Origin: Paenibacillus sp. J45TS6
Lineage (GTDB): Bacteria > Bacillota > Bacilli > Paenibacillales > Paenibacillaceae
Assembly (NCBI RefSeq): GCF_018403285.1
Contig: NZ_BOSJ01000008.1
Span: 142,095-206,094 of the forward strand
Length of the DNA stretch: 64,000 nt
Direction of reading: 5' to 3'
Below are positions 8,249 through 16,209 of the stretch, piece after piece. A program made the translations under genes and the position numbers. Under the pieces are notes generated by a model. That model saw nothing but the letters and a program-made list of their open reading frames with translations, had not been told where the DNA came from and did no database searches. Position 1 is the first letter of the stretch. Every line of letters starts with the position of its first letter.

Positions 8249-8749
8249 ATGAGTAAAGATCGGATAGATCAGGTTTTCTCACCTGAGATCCCCCGCATGC
8301 ATAACCTCGATGAGATTGATCGCAAAATACTAGCAGCCCTGCATCAGAACAGCCGTATATCCTATACTGAGCTTGGTCAGCAAATTGGCTTATCCCGCGT
8401 TGCCGTTCAGGCCCGAATTAATGCTTTGTCCGAGAAGGAAGTCATCGAACGCTTTACGGTTGTGATTAATCCAGTGAAAGTGGGTTTATCTGTATCAGCC
8501 TTTTTTAATGTAGATATTGAGCCGCAGTATTTGGATGAAGTGGCAGAGAAGCTTGATCAAGAGCCGGCGGTTACTAGCCTCTATCACATGACAGGTCCGA
8601 GCACGTTACATATGCACGGTATTTTTGCAGATATGGAAGAGATGGAACATTTTCTACTAGAGAAAGTATACAAAATGCCCGGGATTGTAAAAGTAGAATC
8701 CCAGCTGCTGCTCAAACGCTACAAGAGCCGCATGGGCATGCGCTTATAG
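8249..8749 (+). CDS. Lrp/AsnC-family regulator of the adjacent chromate-type transporter (YwrC-like)
   Basis: An N-terminal AsnC-type helix-turn-helix (about residues 20-65; [16 protein letters not shown] and [19 protein letters not shown]) is followed by an RAM ligand-binding domain. I chose the ATG at 8249 because AAAGGTGG lies 7 bases upstream; ATGs at 8246 and 8231 are in frame. The order regulator-CHR-CHR with 15- and 3-base gaps matches B. subtilis ywrC-ywrB-ywrA, so this regulator probably controls the transporter pair that follows. The ligand is unknown. Confidence 0.85.
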   Translation: MSKDRIDQVFSPEIPRMHNLDEIDRKILAALHQNSRISYTELGQQIGLSRVAVQARINALSEKEVIERFTVVINPVKVGLSVSAFFNVDIEPQYLDEVAEKLDQEPAVTSLYHMTGPSTLHMHGIFADMEEMEHFLLEKVYKMPGIVKVESQLLLKRYKSRMGMRL

Positions 8750-8764
8750 GAGGAGACCTCAGTA

Positions 8765-9352
8765 ATGAACTTACAGCCTTACAAAGAACTAGCCATCGGA
8801 ATGATTAGAACTGGTATTTTGGGATACGGAGGCGGACCCTCTGTTATTCCCCTCATCCGCTATGAAGCAGTCACCCGCTATAAGTGGATGGAAGATGAAG
8901 AATTTGGAGAAACCCTCGCACTTGCCAACGCCCTGCCTGGTCCGATTGCAACGAAAATGGCAGCGTATCTTGGCTATAAGCGAAAAGGTATCTCCGGTGC
9001 TATTGTCTCGGTGCTTGCTCATATCTTGCCATCGAGTATTGCCATAGTTGCTCTGCTCGGGGTGATGTACACCTTAAAAGACTCCAAATATATTGCAGGA
9101 ATGATCGCAGCGGTAAGACCTGTTATCGTTGTCATGCTTGGTATTATGGCTTATGAATTTGCCCTGAAGGCATGGAAAGGTCTTGGAAAAGGGTTTGCTG
9201 TCTTGTTCGGAGTTCTTGCCTTTGTCCTGCTTCAGTTGCTGCAAATCCACCCAGGGATTGTGGTAATGCTCTTCCTGGTTTATGGCATGTTCCATCTAAA
9301 CCTCGTGCAGCGCTACAAACGGGACAAACAAAGCGATAAAGGGGTGTCATAA
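8765..9352 (+). CDS. Chromate-transporter (CHR) family protein, first half-size subunit
   Basis: This 195-residue membrane protein is a single-domain CHR family member. It has the signature GYGGGPSVIPLI near the N-terminus, the LALANALPGPIATKMAAYLGY motif and about six hydrophobic segments. Short CHR proteins work as pairs encoded by adjacent genes with opposite topology; the next gene is the partner. The substrate may be chromate or another oxyanion, and family members often have no proven chromate resistance role. It is in an operon with the upstream Lrp-type regulator, with ribosome site AGGAGGAG. Confidence 0.88.
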   Translation: MNLQPYKELAIGMIRTGILGYGGGPSVIPLIRYEAVTRYKWMEDEEFGETLALANALPGPIATKMAAYLGYKRKGISGAIVSVLAHILPSSIAIVALLGVMYTLKDSKYIAGMIAAVRPVIVVMLGIMAYEFALKAWKGLGKGFAVLFGVLAFVLLQLLQIHPGIVVMLFLVYGMFHLNLVQRYKRDKQSDKGVS

Positions 9353-9355
9353 ACC

Positions 9356-9910
9356 GTGGAGCAACTACAAACATGGTGGGAACTGTTTTGGGGATTTTTC
9401 GTAGCCAATGTGCTTGGTTATGGAGGCGGTCCTGCATCCATTCCACTTATGCAGGAAGAAGTCGTCAATCATTACGCTTGGATGACAAATGAACAATTTG
9501 GTGATGTGCTCGCGGTAGCAAATGCTCTTCCTGGTCCAATTGCGACCAAAATTGCTGCGTTTGTCGGGTACCAAGTAGCCAGCTGGCCTGGATTCATCAT
9601 CGCTACCATTGCTACTGTCGTTCCTTCTGCAACTGCACTCATTCTACTGCTTAGCTTACTTAATAAATACCGTACATCCAACGTAGTAAAAGGAATGACA
9701 CTGCTTGTTCAGCCTGTCATTGCTGTCCTCATGCTCTTACTGACATGGGAGATGGGGATTGTCTCGATTGAGACGATTAATATGTGGCAGACTTTACTTA
9801 TTTCAGCGATTGCACTCTTTATGCTTACAAAAACAAAGATTCATCCCGCATTTGTTATTCTCATCGCTTTTGCCTATGGAGCAATCGTCTTATCTCATAC
9901 AATTGTCTAA
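9356..9910 (+). CDS. Chromate-transporter (CHR) family protein, second half-size subunit
   Basis: The 184-residue partner of the preceding subunit has the same signatures, GYGGGPASIPLM and VANALPGPIATKIAAFVGY, and about six hydrophobic segments. It starts with GTG only 3 bases after the previous stop, with the ribosome site (AAAGGGGTG) inside the upstream coding end, so translation is coupled. The two proteins are expected to form a heteromeric antiparallel exporter. Nothing in the sequence fixes the substrate. Confidence 0.88.
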   Translation: MEQLQTWWELFWGFFVANVLGYGGGPASIPLMQEEVVNHYAWMTNEQFGDVLAVANALPGPIATKIAAFVGYQVASWPGFIIATIATVVPSATALILLLSLLNKYRTSNVVKGMTLLVQPVIAVLMLLLTWEMGIVSIETINMWQTLLISAIALFMLTKTKIHPAFVILIAFAYGAIVLSHTIV

Positions 9911-9933
9911 AAGATATGATATCTAAGATAGAA

Positions 9934-9970
9934 AAGGGCCGCTTCCCCATTAATGGGATAGCGGCCTTCT
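9934..9970. terminator. Bidirectional terminator
   Basis: AAGGGCCGCT and AGCGGCCTT form a GC-rich stem between the convergent transporter operon and the BIG2 gene; T-rich sequence follows on the plus strand and TTTTC on the minus strand. Confidence 0.75.
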
Positions 9971-9994
9971 TCTGCTCTTTATATTGTTAGATGT

Positions 9995-12370
9995 TTACTC
10001 CGTAACGACAAGGCTCACTTTTGATTTCTTGCCGGCAAAGCTGACCGTAATCGTTGCTTTTCCTTTTCCAGTTGCCCGTATGGTACCGTCTTTTACGCTA
10101 GCGACCGTGATCCTCGAAGAAGTCCACATCGCTGGCTTCGATACGTCTGCCTCAGAACCATCTGCATAAGTTGCTTCTGCTGTAATCTTTACGATTTGTC
10201 CTTTTTTCAGCGTCAAGCTCACTTCATCGGTCTGCAAGTATTTGAGTGTATCTACATCGACGGGTACACTTTCTGACTTGCTGCCATATTTAACTGTAAT
10301 CTTCGCTTTTCCGTAGTCTACTGCTTTCACTTTCCCCTTGCTCACGGTAGCGACTTTATAGCTGTTCGTTTTCCATTCTGCAACGTCTGTCACATCACGT
10401 GTAGAACCATCGCTCAGCATTACATTCAGCGTCAGATCTATCGTATCGCCTGATTTCAGAGAAAGAGAAGACTCCGAAATTTCCATGCGTTCAATGACGT
10501 CCACTTCTACTGCAATGGTCACCTTCTGATCACCATATTCAGCGGTAATATTGGTCTTGCCCTTGCCGTAAGCAGTAATTAAGCCTTTCTTCCCATCTGC
10601 TATACGGGCACTGCTTGATTTCCAGGTTGCATCATTGCTTACATCCTGCTCATTTCCATATTCATCAGATGCGGTCAGCTTCAGTTGATACGTTTCTTTG
10701 GAGAGCAGCGCTACGATCGGCACGTCAGCCTGTAAGCCGCTTGCAAGTCCTACTTCTACCGCCATGGTAAGGGTTTTACCTTGATATTTTGCCGTAATGG
10801 TCGCTTTACCTGTCTTTATTCCTGTAATTAAACCACCGGATGTAACCTCAGCAATCTTCTCATTGCTTGAGCTCCATTCTGCTTTATCGGTTACGATTTC
10901 CTCACGATCTTCTGTGTAAGTAGCGATTACATTCGCTTGCAGGGTTCCGTCTACAGGAACTACCCCTTTTTTGCTTGCCAGTGCTACCTTGGTCGGAATG
11001 TCTACGCTAACTGCTGCCTCAACCGTTTTACCGCCATAGGTTGCTTTTACTGTCGTCTTCCCTGACTTATATGCCGTCAGATTTCCATTCTCTACATAAG
11101 CAACGCTTTCCTCGCTTGATGTCCAGGTTGCCTTGGTCGTTACTTCTTCTGTTACACCGTTCGCGAAGGCTGCCATCACTTTAAACGTGTGGGTCCCGCC
11201 TACTTTGAGTCCAAGTTCTTCCTTATCGATATCCAGATGGCGAGCAACTTCTACATCCACTGGAATTTCTACTGTCTGATTGCTGTATTTTGCGGTAATC
11301 GTTACCGATCCAGAAGCATTCGCATACACCTTGCCATCAATGACATCTGCAATCTTTACATTACTTGAAGTCCATACCGCTTTTTCAGTTACATTGACCT
11401 CAGTATCATCAGGATAAACAGCCGTTAAATCAATTTGTTTGGTTTCGTTTATATTCATGAAAAAGCTTTGTTCGCTCGCAACCAGCTTACGCGTCTTATC
11501 TACATCCACTTCAAGTGTGGTTGTCTTCGTACCGTATTCCGCTGTAATGGTTGCTGTACCTGCCTTGTAGGCTACAATATTTCCTTTAAACGCATCAGCG
11601 ACTTTCTCATTACTCGAAGACCATACGGCGTCCGCTGTAACATCCTTTGTCTCGCCATCTGGATACGTAGCTGTCAGGACTACTTTCTGTTGGTCCTTTT
11701 GCTTTCCATCTTTTAAGAGCAGGGATAACTGCGTATGGTCCATCTCAATTCGTCTGACAACTTCGACGCCAACCTCAATCGTCACAGTTTGTTTGCCAAG
11801 TTTTGCTGTAACAGTTGCTGTACCTGCAGATAAAGCACGCACGGATCCGTTAACTACAGTGGCTACTTTGTTGTCCGAAGAAGTCCACTCGGCGATGCTC
11901 GATGCATCCTGTTCTGTGTTATCTGTATAAATTGCTCTTAGAGAAACTCTTGCTTCCTCTCCTATACGCAGATCAAGTGCTTGTTTATCCTTCGTTAGTG
12001 CCTTTACTTTCTTTGTTACTTTTACATTCACAGCCTGTGACTTACCGTCGTATACAGCAACAATGGTCGCCGTACCTTCGCCTTTCGCTGTAATTGTCCC
12101 GTTATATACGGAAGCTACCGAACTATCATTACTAGTCCAGTTTGTGCTAATGGTTACATTGTTAGATTTACCATCACTATTAACCGCTGTTGCTGTCAGT
12201 GTACTGCTGTCTCCGATCTCCAAACTTAGTGAATCCGTGGACAAAACCAGTTTGCTGATCTCCGCGTCTGCTGCGGACACCACATTTACGGATACAAGCC
12301 CTGTTGTCGTCATGACGAGAACGAGTGCCATAAATGCTGCCATTACTTTTGCCAATCTTTGTTTTATCAT
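9995..12370 (-). CDS. Secreted protein of nine BIG2 Ig-like repeats
   Basis: The 791-residue protein has a Sec signal peptide (residues 1 to about 33, basic start MIKQRLAK, cleavage near VVSAADA). The rest consists of BIG2-type repeats of about 82 residues. I count nine copies of the W(T/S/K)S(S/N) core, each followed by a (K/T)(A/G)TIT(A/V)(K/E)YG-type strand. There is no enzyme domain, SLH domain, LPXTG motif or C-terminal membrane anchor, so how it stays at the surface, if it does, is unclear. BIG2 proteins usually act as spacers or adhesins. The gene is monocistronic, with GGGGG purines before the ATG. Confidence 0.88.
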   Translation of the reverse strand: MIKQRLAKVMAAFMALVLVMTTTGLVSVNVVSAADAEISKLVLSTDSLSLEIGDSSTLTATAVNSDGKSNNVTISTNWTSNDSSVASVYNGTITAKGEGTATIVAVYDGKSQAVNVKVTKKVKALTKDKQALDLRIGEEARVSLRAIYTDNTEQDASSIAEWTSSDNKVATVVNGSVRALSAGTATVTAKLGKQTVTIEVGVEVVRRIEMDHTQLSLLLKDGKQKDQQKVVLTATYPDGETKDVTADAVWSSSNEKVADAFKGNIVAYKAGTATITAEYGTKTTTLEVDVDKTRKLVASEQSFFMNINETKQIDLTAVYPDDTEVNVTEKAVWTSSNVKIADVIDGKVYANASGSVTITAKYSNQTVEIPVDVEVARHLDIDKEELGLKVGGTHTFKVMAAFANGVTEEVTTKATWTSSEESVAYVENGNLTAYKSGKTTVKATYGGKTVEAAVSVDIPTKVALASKKGVVPVDGTLQANVIATYTEDREEIVTDKAEWSSSNEKIAEVTSGGLITGIKTGKATITAKYQGKTLTMAVEVGLASGLQADVPIVALLSKETYQLKLTASDEYGNEQDVSNDATWKSSSARIADGKKGLITAYGKGKTNITAEYGDQKVTIAVEVDVIERMEISESSLSLKSGDTIDLTLNVMLSDGSTRDVTDVAEWKTNSYKVATVSKGKVKAVDYGKAKITVKYGSKSESVPVDVDTLKYLQTDEVSLTLKKGQIVKITAEATYADGSEADVSKPAMWTSSRITVASVKDGTIRATGKGKATITVSFAGKKSKVSLVVTE

Positions 12371-12552
12371 GATTTCCCCCCATATCTGCCTGAGTAGTCT
12401 TCTTCTTCTTTTGTCGGTTAGGGAACTATCGATGTTTAGATTTTACGCTCTTTTTTATTTATTAATTTGGTGAAAATATTCAACCATCTCCTCATTTTTT
12501 TCATTAAAAAGTCTACTATTTTAAAAAAATCTAATAAAAATTATAAATTTGT

Positions 12553-12582
12553 TTCTTATATCTAACATTTGATGTGTATAAT
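12553..12582 (+). promoter_or_regulatory. Sigma-A-type promoter candidate
   Basis: TTCTTA (12553-12558) and a perfect TATAAT (12577-12582) are separated by 18 bases. It stands 51 bases before a 34-codon ORF. Confidence 0.45.
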
Positions 12583-12632
12583 AGCTAATGGTGCCATTTA
12601 TTAATATCGTAAAAAAGGGAGTTTTCAAAAAC

Positions 12633-12737
12633 ATGATTCAAAAACTGGTGTTCTGGACTGTTGGGGCTGCTGTCCTTGTCAGTATCGTTGTTTTGTCTAT
12701 TATTTTCTCAAGCGGTGTTCTGCCACCTTTACGTTAA
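12633..12737 (+). CDS. Putative 34-residue single-span membrane peptide
   Basis: The ORF begins MIQKLVFWTVG, continues with a hydrophobic helix (about residues 5-27) and ends VLPPLR. It has a promoter with consensus -10 upstream, an AAGGGAG site 11 bases before the ATG and a terminator 27 bases after the stop, forming a complete compact transcription unit. I do not recognise the family. It may be a small membrane modulator or toxin-like peptide; expression evidence would decide. Confidence 0.45.
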   Translation: MIQKLVFWTVGAAVLVSIVVLSIIFSSGVLPPLR

Positions 12738-12763
12738 AGACAATTCATAACTAGATAAGAGTA

Positions 12764-12791
12764 AAGAGCAGCGATGAACTGCTCTTTTTTT
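12764..12791 (+). terminator. Rho-independent terminator
   Basis: AAGAGCAG and CTGCTCTT form a stem with a short loop, followed by a T run; it closes the 34-codon ORF unit. Confidence 0.75.
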
Positions 12792-12868
12792 AATGCTTAT
12801 TTTTAGCACGATATAATCACCAGAGATGTATAGATATTAATCCATATAAAAATCAACATAACATTCCA

Positions 12869-12904
12869 AAAAAATCCACATACGTTTACGTATGTGGATT
12901 TTTG
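12869..12904. terminator. Orphan palindromic hairpin, terminator-like on both strands
   Basis: AAAATCCACATACG and CGTATGTGGATTTT form a perfect 14-bp stem with a TTTA loop and A/T runs on both flanks. No gene abuts it on either side, so its role is unclear. Confidence 0.6.
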
Positions 12905-12987
12905 CTAAATAGATGAGCCAAAACTTAATTTTTTATTCAACTTCTAATATATCTCAGCTTATGAAGGTAACTTACACTGTCATAATA

Positions 12988-13018
12988 GATAGTATATGTC
13001 CCGAAAGTGCATACTTGT
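12988..13018 (+). promoter_or_regulatory. Conserved promoter block, copy 1 (HxlR operator candidate)
   Basis: A 31-base block with GATAGTATATGTC, then AAAGTGCATACTTGT, differs at only three positions from the block at 16210-16240. It has an AGTAT...ATACT dyad and runs into the -35 box. Binding by the HxlR regulator encoded at 15636-15983 is inferred. Confidence 0.6.
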
Positions 13019-13044
13019 CTGTATAACTATACCAACCATATAAT
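13015..13044 (+). promoter_or_regulatory. Promoter of the MBL-fold lipoprotein gene
   Basis: TTGTCT and TATAAT are separated by 18 bases, immediately downstream of the conserved block. The same 18-base spacing is seen at the sirtuin operon promoter. The predicted leader is about 195 bases long. Confidence 0.6.
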
Positions 13045-13114
13045 ACATTCAGTCCCCTGTGAAAAAGACATATAGAAAGGAGAGATATATAAGAAGAACT
13101 AGCATAAGCGGGCT

Positions 13115-13198
13115 ATAAGGTGGAACGAGCGAGAGTTTCGCCTCTTATCTACTACATTCAGAACATGTCCCCCCCATTGTGTCCTGTTCTGAATGTAG
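13115..13198 (+). promoter_or_regulatory. Structured 5' leader with T-box-like segment and strong inverted repeat
   Basis: Positions 13115-13148 read AAGGTGGAACGAGCG, then CGCCTCTTAT, close to the T-box core AGGGTGGNACCGCG and its 3' pairing partner. A second element at 13152-13198 has perfect 14-bp arms (CTACATTCAGAACA and its complement) around a C-rich loop. There is too little sequence after the predicted promoter for a standard T-box stem I, and no overlapping terminator, so a functional T-box is doubtful. Confidence 0.35.
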
Positions 13199-13246
13199 AT
13201 GAAAAAATGATTAATAAAGTTTACTTACAATTTGAAATGAGGTTTT

Positions 13247-14194
13247 ATGAAGATGAAAAAGTTTAAAAAGCCAGCTATGCTTACAATGACAGCGGTATTG
13301 ATGAGTGCATTATTAGCTGCTTGCGGAACCACGCAGGAAGCAAAGCCTGTAGAGGAGCAAAACACTTCTCAACAACAACAACAACAACAAGAGTATGAGC
13401 TGAATTTTCAGCAAATTCGAAATGCGACAATTACTTTAGAATACGGTGGTCAAAAGTTCTTGGTCGATCCAATGTTATCAAAAAAAGGTGAATTTGATCC
13501 TTTCCTTCCTGCCGAAAGAGATGATCGCAATCCACTCGTTGAATTACCAATGTCCGTTGATGAACTTCTTGAAGGGGTAGATGCTGTCATTATCACTCAT
13601 ACACATGAGGATCACTTTGACCAAGCAGCAAAAGATCAACTCCCTAAAGACATTAAGATGTTTATGCAAGATGAAGAGGATGCTAAATTAGCCAAAGAAT
13701 TAGGATTTACGAATATTGAAGTTATGGAAGAAGAAGTAGCGATCGACTTTAATGGAGTTGAAATTACGGAAGTAGATGGTCGTCACGGATATGGAGAAAC
13801 AGCAGAACTCATGGGAAATGTGATGGGTGTTGTATTCCAACATCCAGAAGAAGAAACTGTGTATTTAGCTGGTGACACCGTTTGGTATGAAAAAGTAGAA
13901 GAGATCATTGATACCTATACACCAGAAATCATTTTGCTAAATGGCGGTGAAAACCATTTTACTGGTGATGGTCCTGTTGGCAATCTTATTATGGGTAAAG
14001 AAGACATCTATGAAGTATACAAGGCTGCCCCTGAAGCAACCATCGTTGTTAGCCATCTAGAAGCAGTTAACCATTGGGGACTGTCCAGAGAAGAATTAAA
14101 GAACTTTATTAACGAAAAAGGAATCCAGTCTAATGTGTTGGTACCAGATGATGGAGAATCCTACTCATTTGGAGAAGATGCAGTTAATAACTAG
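13247..14194 (+). CDS. MBL-fold metallo-hydrolase lipoprotein
   Basis: The 315-residue protein has a lipoprotein signal (basic MKMKKFKK, hydrophobic core, lipobox LLAAC) and a short Gln-rich linker encoded by a CAA repeat. The metallo-beta-lactamase fold follows, with the metal-binding motif THTHEDHFD, a bridging Asp in LAGDTVWY and a final His in SHLEAVNHWG. It resembles the UlaG-like/YtkL-like branch whose substrates are mostly unknown; a membrane-anchored extracellular form is unusual for that branch. Its promoter carries the same conserved block as the sirtuin operon, linking it to that regulon. ATGs at 13247 and 13253 are both possible starts. Confidence 0.85.
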   Translation: MKMKKFKKPAMLTMTAVLMSALLAACGTTQEAKPVEEQNTSQQQQQQQEYELNFQQIRNATITLEYGGQKFLVDPMLSKKGEFDPFLPAERDDRNPLVELPMSVDELLEGVDAVIITHTHEDHFDQAAKDQLPKDIKMFMQDEEDAKLAKELGFTNIEVMEEEVAIDFNGVEITEVDGRHGYGETAELMGNVMGVVFQHPEEETVYLAGDTVWYEKVEEIIDTYTPEIILLNGGENHFTGDGPVGNLIMGKEDIYEVYKAAPEATIVVSHLEAVNHWGLSREELKNFINEKGIQSNVLVPDDGESYSFGEDAVNN

Positions 14195-14226
14195 GCACTG
14201 CTAGTATATTCTAGTGTTCCAATAGC

Positions 14227-14265
14227 AAGATAGGTATAGTAACTTCGAGTTATTATACCTATCTT
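14227..14265. terminator. Bidirectional terminator
   Basis: AAGATAGGTATA and TATACCTATCTT form a long stem with further TAACT/AGTTA pairing around a TCG loop and a T run. It lies between the convergent MBL and Lrp genes. Confidence 0.85.
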
Positions 14266-14267
14266 TT

Positions 14268-14717
14268 TTATACGTGTAACATACTAGACAGTGGATTATG
14301 TTTTTTAATGTTTTGTATAGATAAATACATTTTGTAATTCCCATAATTAAGAATTTTATTCAGAAGAATATTCAATTTCTCTTGAGAATCTACTTTTATT
14401 TTCACATGGTAACAGCCTTCACCCGATACTCGGTGAGCTTCTACTATCTCTTTTTGTTCATTAATAAAAGATATAAATGATTCGTGATCCGCTGTTTTTA
14501 TATAAATAATGATAAATGCGGTATAAGAGAACCCTAATTTCATTTCATCTACGATTAGAGAGTAGGCTTCAATTACACCACTTTGCTCCATTTTTTTAAT
14601 GCGATTCCCTACTGCTTGTCCCGTCATATGGATTTGCGCTCCTAGGTCCTTCCATTGAATACGTGAGTTTTCGGATAGTAACCGGAGGATCTGAACATCG
14701 ATGTTATCAAGTTCCAT
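14268..14717 (-). CDS. Lrp/AsnC-family transcriptional regulator
   Basis: The 149-residue protein has an N-terminal AsnC helix-turn-helix (MELDNIDVQILRLLSENSR, then WKDLGAQI...GQAVGNRIKKM) and a C-terminal RAM-type domain. It is divergent from the cysteine-hydrolase gene with 117 bases between the starts. That gap is AT-rich and contains TTTCATCATGAAA-like palindromes that could be its operators. A local regulator of the neighbouring hydrolase is the simplest reading; the effector is unknown. Confidence 0.85.
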   Translation of the reverse strand: MELDNIDVQILRLLSENSRIQWKDLGAQIHMTGQAVGNRIKKMEQSGVIEAYSLIVDEMKLGFSYTAFIIIYIKTADHESFISFINEQKEIVEAHRVSGEGCYHVKIKVDSQEKLNILLNKILNYGNYKMYLSIQNIKKHNPLSSMLHV

Positions 14718-14834
14718 AGTAACTTCCTTTCATCATGAAATTATTAGATATCAAAGTTTTTCATCAAAGTATCGATAAAAATCATGAACTTATTTATCAT
14801 TGATTATACTTAAACTATTAACGAGGTGGAAAAA

Positions 14835-15389
14835 ATGAGCACAGCTTTAATTATTGTAGATATCCAAAATGATTATTTTCCAAATGGAAATATGGAATTA
14901 AGTAACCCTGAGAAAGCAGCAGCGAATGCAGCTAAAATCCTGGAGTGGTTCAGACAAAATAACAAAGATCACATTTTTCATGTTCAACATGTCGCAGGTG
15001 ACCCAGGGTTAGGCTTCTTTCTACCGGATACAGAGGGAGTTAAAATTCATGAATCTGTTCAACCATCGGAACACGAAAGTATCATCATCAAACATTTCCC
15101 TAACAGCTTCTTAAATACAGAATTAGAACAACAATTAAAAGAAAAAGGAATTACCAAGCTAGTCGTTGTAGGTATGATGACACATATGTGCATTGATGCA
15201 ACAGTTAGAGCTGCCGTAGATCTAGGCTATGAAACTACACTCATTGAAGATGCTTGTGCTACAAAAGAATTATCATATCAAGATAAAATCGTACCTGCTG
15301 AACAAGTTCATTATGCGTTTGTCGGCGCTCTTAACGGTATGTACTGCAATGTAGTTTCGACTGCGGACTTCCTGAAACTGAACAACTAA
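14835..15389 (+). CDS. Isochorismatase-family cysteine hydrolase
   Basis: The 184-residue protein has the cysteine-hydrolase triad: Asp in IIVDIQNDYF near the N-terminus, Lys in IIIKHFPNSF, and the nucleophile Cys in MMTHMCIDATVRAA. The family includes nicotinamidases, but the metal-binding D.H..H segment of PncA is not seen here, so the substrate cannot be assigned as nicotinamide; other amides or N-carbamoyl compounds are possible. The ATG at 14835 follows GAGGTGG by 5 bases; an in-frame GTG at 14826 overlaps that site. It stands between two regulators (Lrp, HxlR) and next to an NAD-salvage operon. Confidence 0.85.
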   Translation: MSTALIIVDIQNDYFPNGNMELSNPEKAAANAAKILEWFRQNNKDHIFHVQHVAGDPGLGFFLPDTEGVKIHESVQPSEHESIIIKHFPNSFLNTELEQQLKEKGITKLVVVGMMTHMCIDATVRAAVDLGYETTLIEDACATKELSYQDKIVPAEQVHYAFVGALNGMYCNVVSTADFLKLNN

Positions 15390-15443
15390 TTAATCATTTA
15401 AAAAAGTGATTAAAAGAATGCACCTTCTCTGTTAGGTAAACAT

Positions 15444-15496
15444 AAGACCTAACTGGACGATCGCTGTGAACAGCCCGTCTAGTTAGGTCTTTTTTG
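15444..15496 (+). terminator. Terminator of the cysteine-hydrolase gene
   Basis: AAGACCTAACT and AGTTAGGTCTT form the core of a long stem followed by T6. A preceding GTTAGGT (15431-15437) can pair with the left arm instead, giving a possible alternative fold. Confidence 0.8.
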
Positions 15497-15635
15497 ACCT
15501 TTGATTCATACAAAAAGCACCCTAATCAATTTCAATAAAATTGATCCACCCAGTAGAATATTGGGTTAACCACAGGGCTTTCCAATATCTATTCTAACCG
15601 GCACACTTCAATATCTACCTAAAGCTCGATTTTCA

Positions 15636-15983
15636 TTAATCTTCTTTATATTGTTCTCCCCATTGGCACATCTCCTGAATGAGCGGCCAAAGTGTTTGTC
15701 CCTTTTCAGTTAGACTATATTCCACTTTTGGAGGGATCTGCGGGTACTCCTCCCGATGAATTAAACCATCATTTTGCATTTCTTTTAGTGTAGTACTAAG
15801 GGTTTTATAAGTGATTTTTCCTAACAGACGTTGGAGTTCGTTATAACGAACAGCACCGTTTTGTGATAGATGATAAATAATAAGCAGTTTCCACTTACCG
15901 CTAATAATCGATAAAGTGTATCCAAAAAACGGTTCCTTGGACTCCTCTTTATTCGTATCTGAGTCATTACTATTCATATCCAC
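15636..15983 (-). CDS. HxlR-family winged-helix regulator
   Basis: The 115-residue protein matches the HxlR family (YodB/HypR type): SIISGKWKLLIIYHL, then RYNELQRLLGKITYKTLSTTLKEM and the wing REEYPQIPPKVEYSLTEKG. Many members sense electrophiles or oxidants through cysteines; this one has a single Cys near the C-terminus (EMCQW). It is divergent from the sirtuin operon. A conserved block occurs in that operon promoter, in the MBL gene promoter and, more weakly, in front of hxlR itself, so autoregulation and control of both targets are inferred. Confidence 0.85.
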   Translation of the reverse strand: MDMNSNDSDTNKEESKEPFFGYTLSIISGKWKLLIIYHLSQNGAVRYNELQRLLGKITYKTLSTTLKEMQNDGLIHREEYPQIPPKVEYSLTEKGQTLWPLIQEMCQWGEQYKED

Positions 15984-15995
15984 GCTATCCTCCCA

Positions 15996-16024
15996 GATAG
16001 TATAAGTTAATAAGTTATATACGC
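15996..16024. promoter_or_regulatory. Degenerate third copy of the conserved block, at hxlR
   Basis: GATAGTATAAGTTAATAAG followed by ATACGC keeps the GATAGTATA start and the ATAC right half of the two better copies. It lies 13-41 bases before the hxlR start codon, suggesting autoregulation. Confidence 0.4.
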
Positions 16025-16209
16025 ATTCTTTATTATGTATTAACTATATTATAAGTCTATAGTCTAGTAAAGCGGGTCTCTTAAATGAAGATACATCTTA
16101 TACCCCAGATTTTAGTATGTACATAGATAGCTTATCAATACGTGAATGCGCCAGTCATACTAAGTCTCATTTTATAATTCTTATTTGTGAGACAACCACT
16201 ACCCATTTA

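Larger units (their letters stand above)
12371..13246. other. Long intergenic region with several regulatory and small-ORF signals
   Basis: This 876-base stretch is far richer in structure than usual. It holds a promoter, a 34-codon ORF and a terminator (12553-12791), an orphan 14-bp hairpin (12869-12904), a conserved promoter block shared with the sirtuin operon (12988-13018) and a structured leader (13115-13198) before the MBL-fold gene. Confidence 0.6.

Noticed and set aside
9995-12370. Plus-strand open frames inside the BIG2 gene
   Set aside because: They are shadows caused by the repetitive Ser/Thr/Val codons of the minus-strand gene and lack ribosome sites.
14835-15389. Assignment of the cysteine hydrolase as nicotinamidase (PncA), which would complete NAD salvage in the locus
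   Set aside because: The Asp-Lys-Cys triad is present, but the metal-binding D.H..H segment expected after the first strand of PncA is not seen. Only the broader family call is supported.
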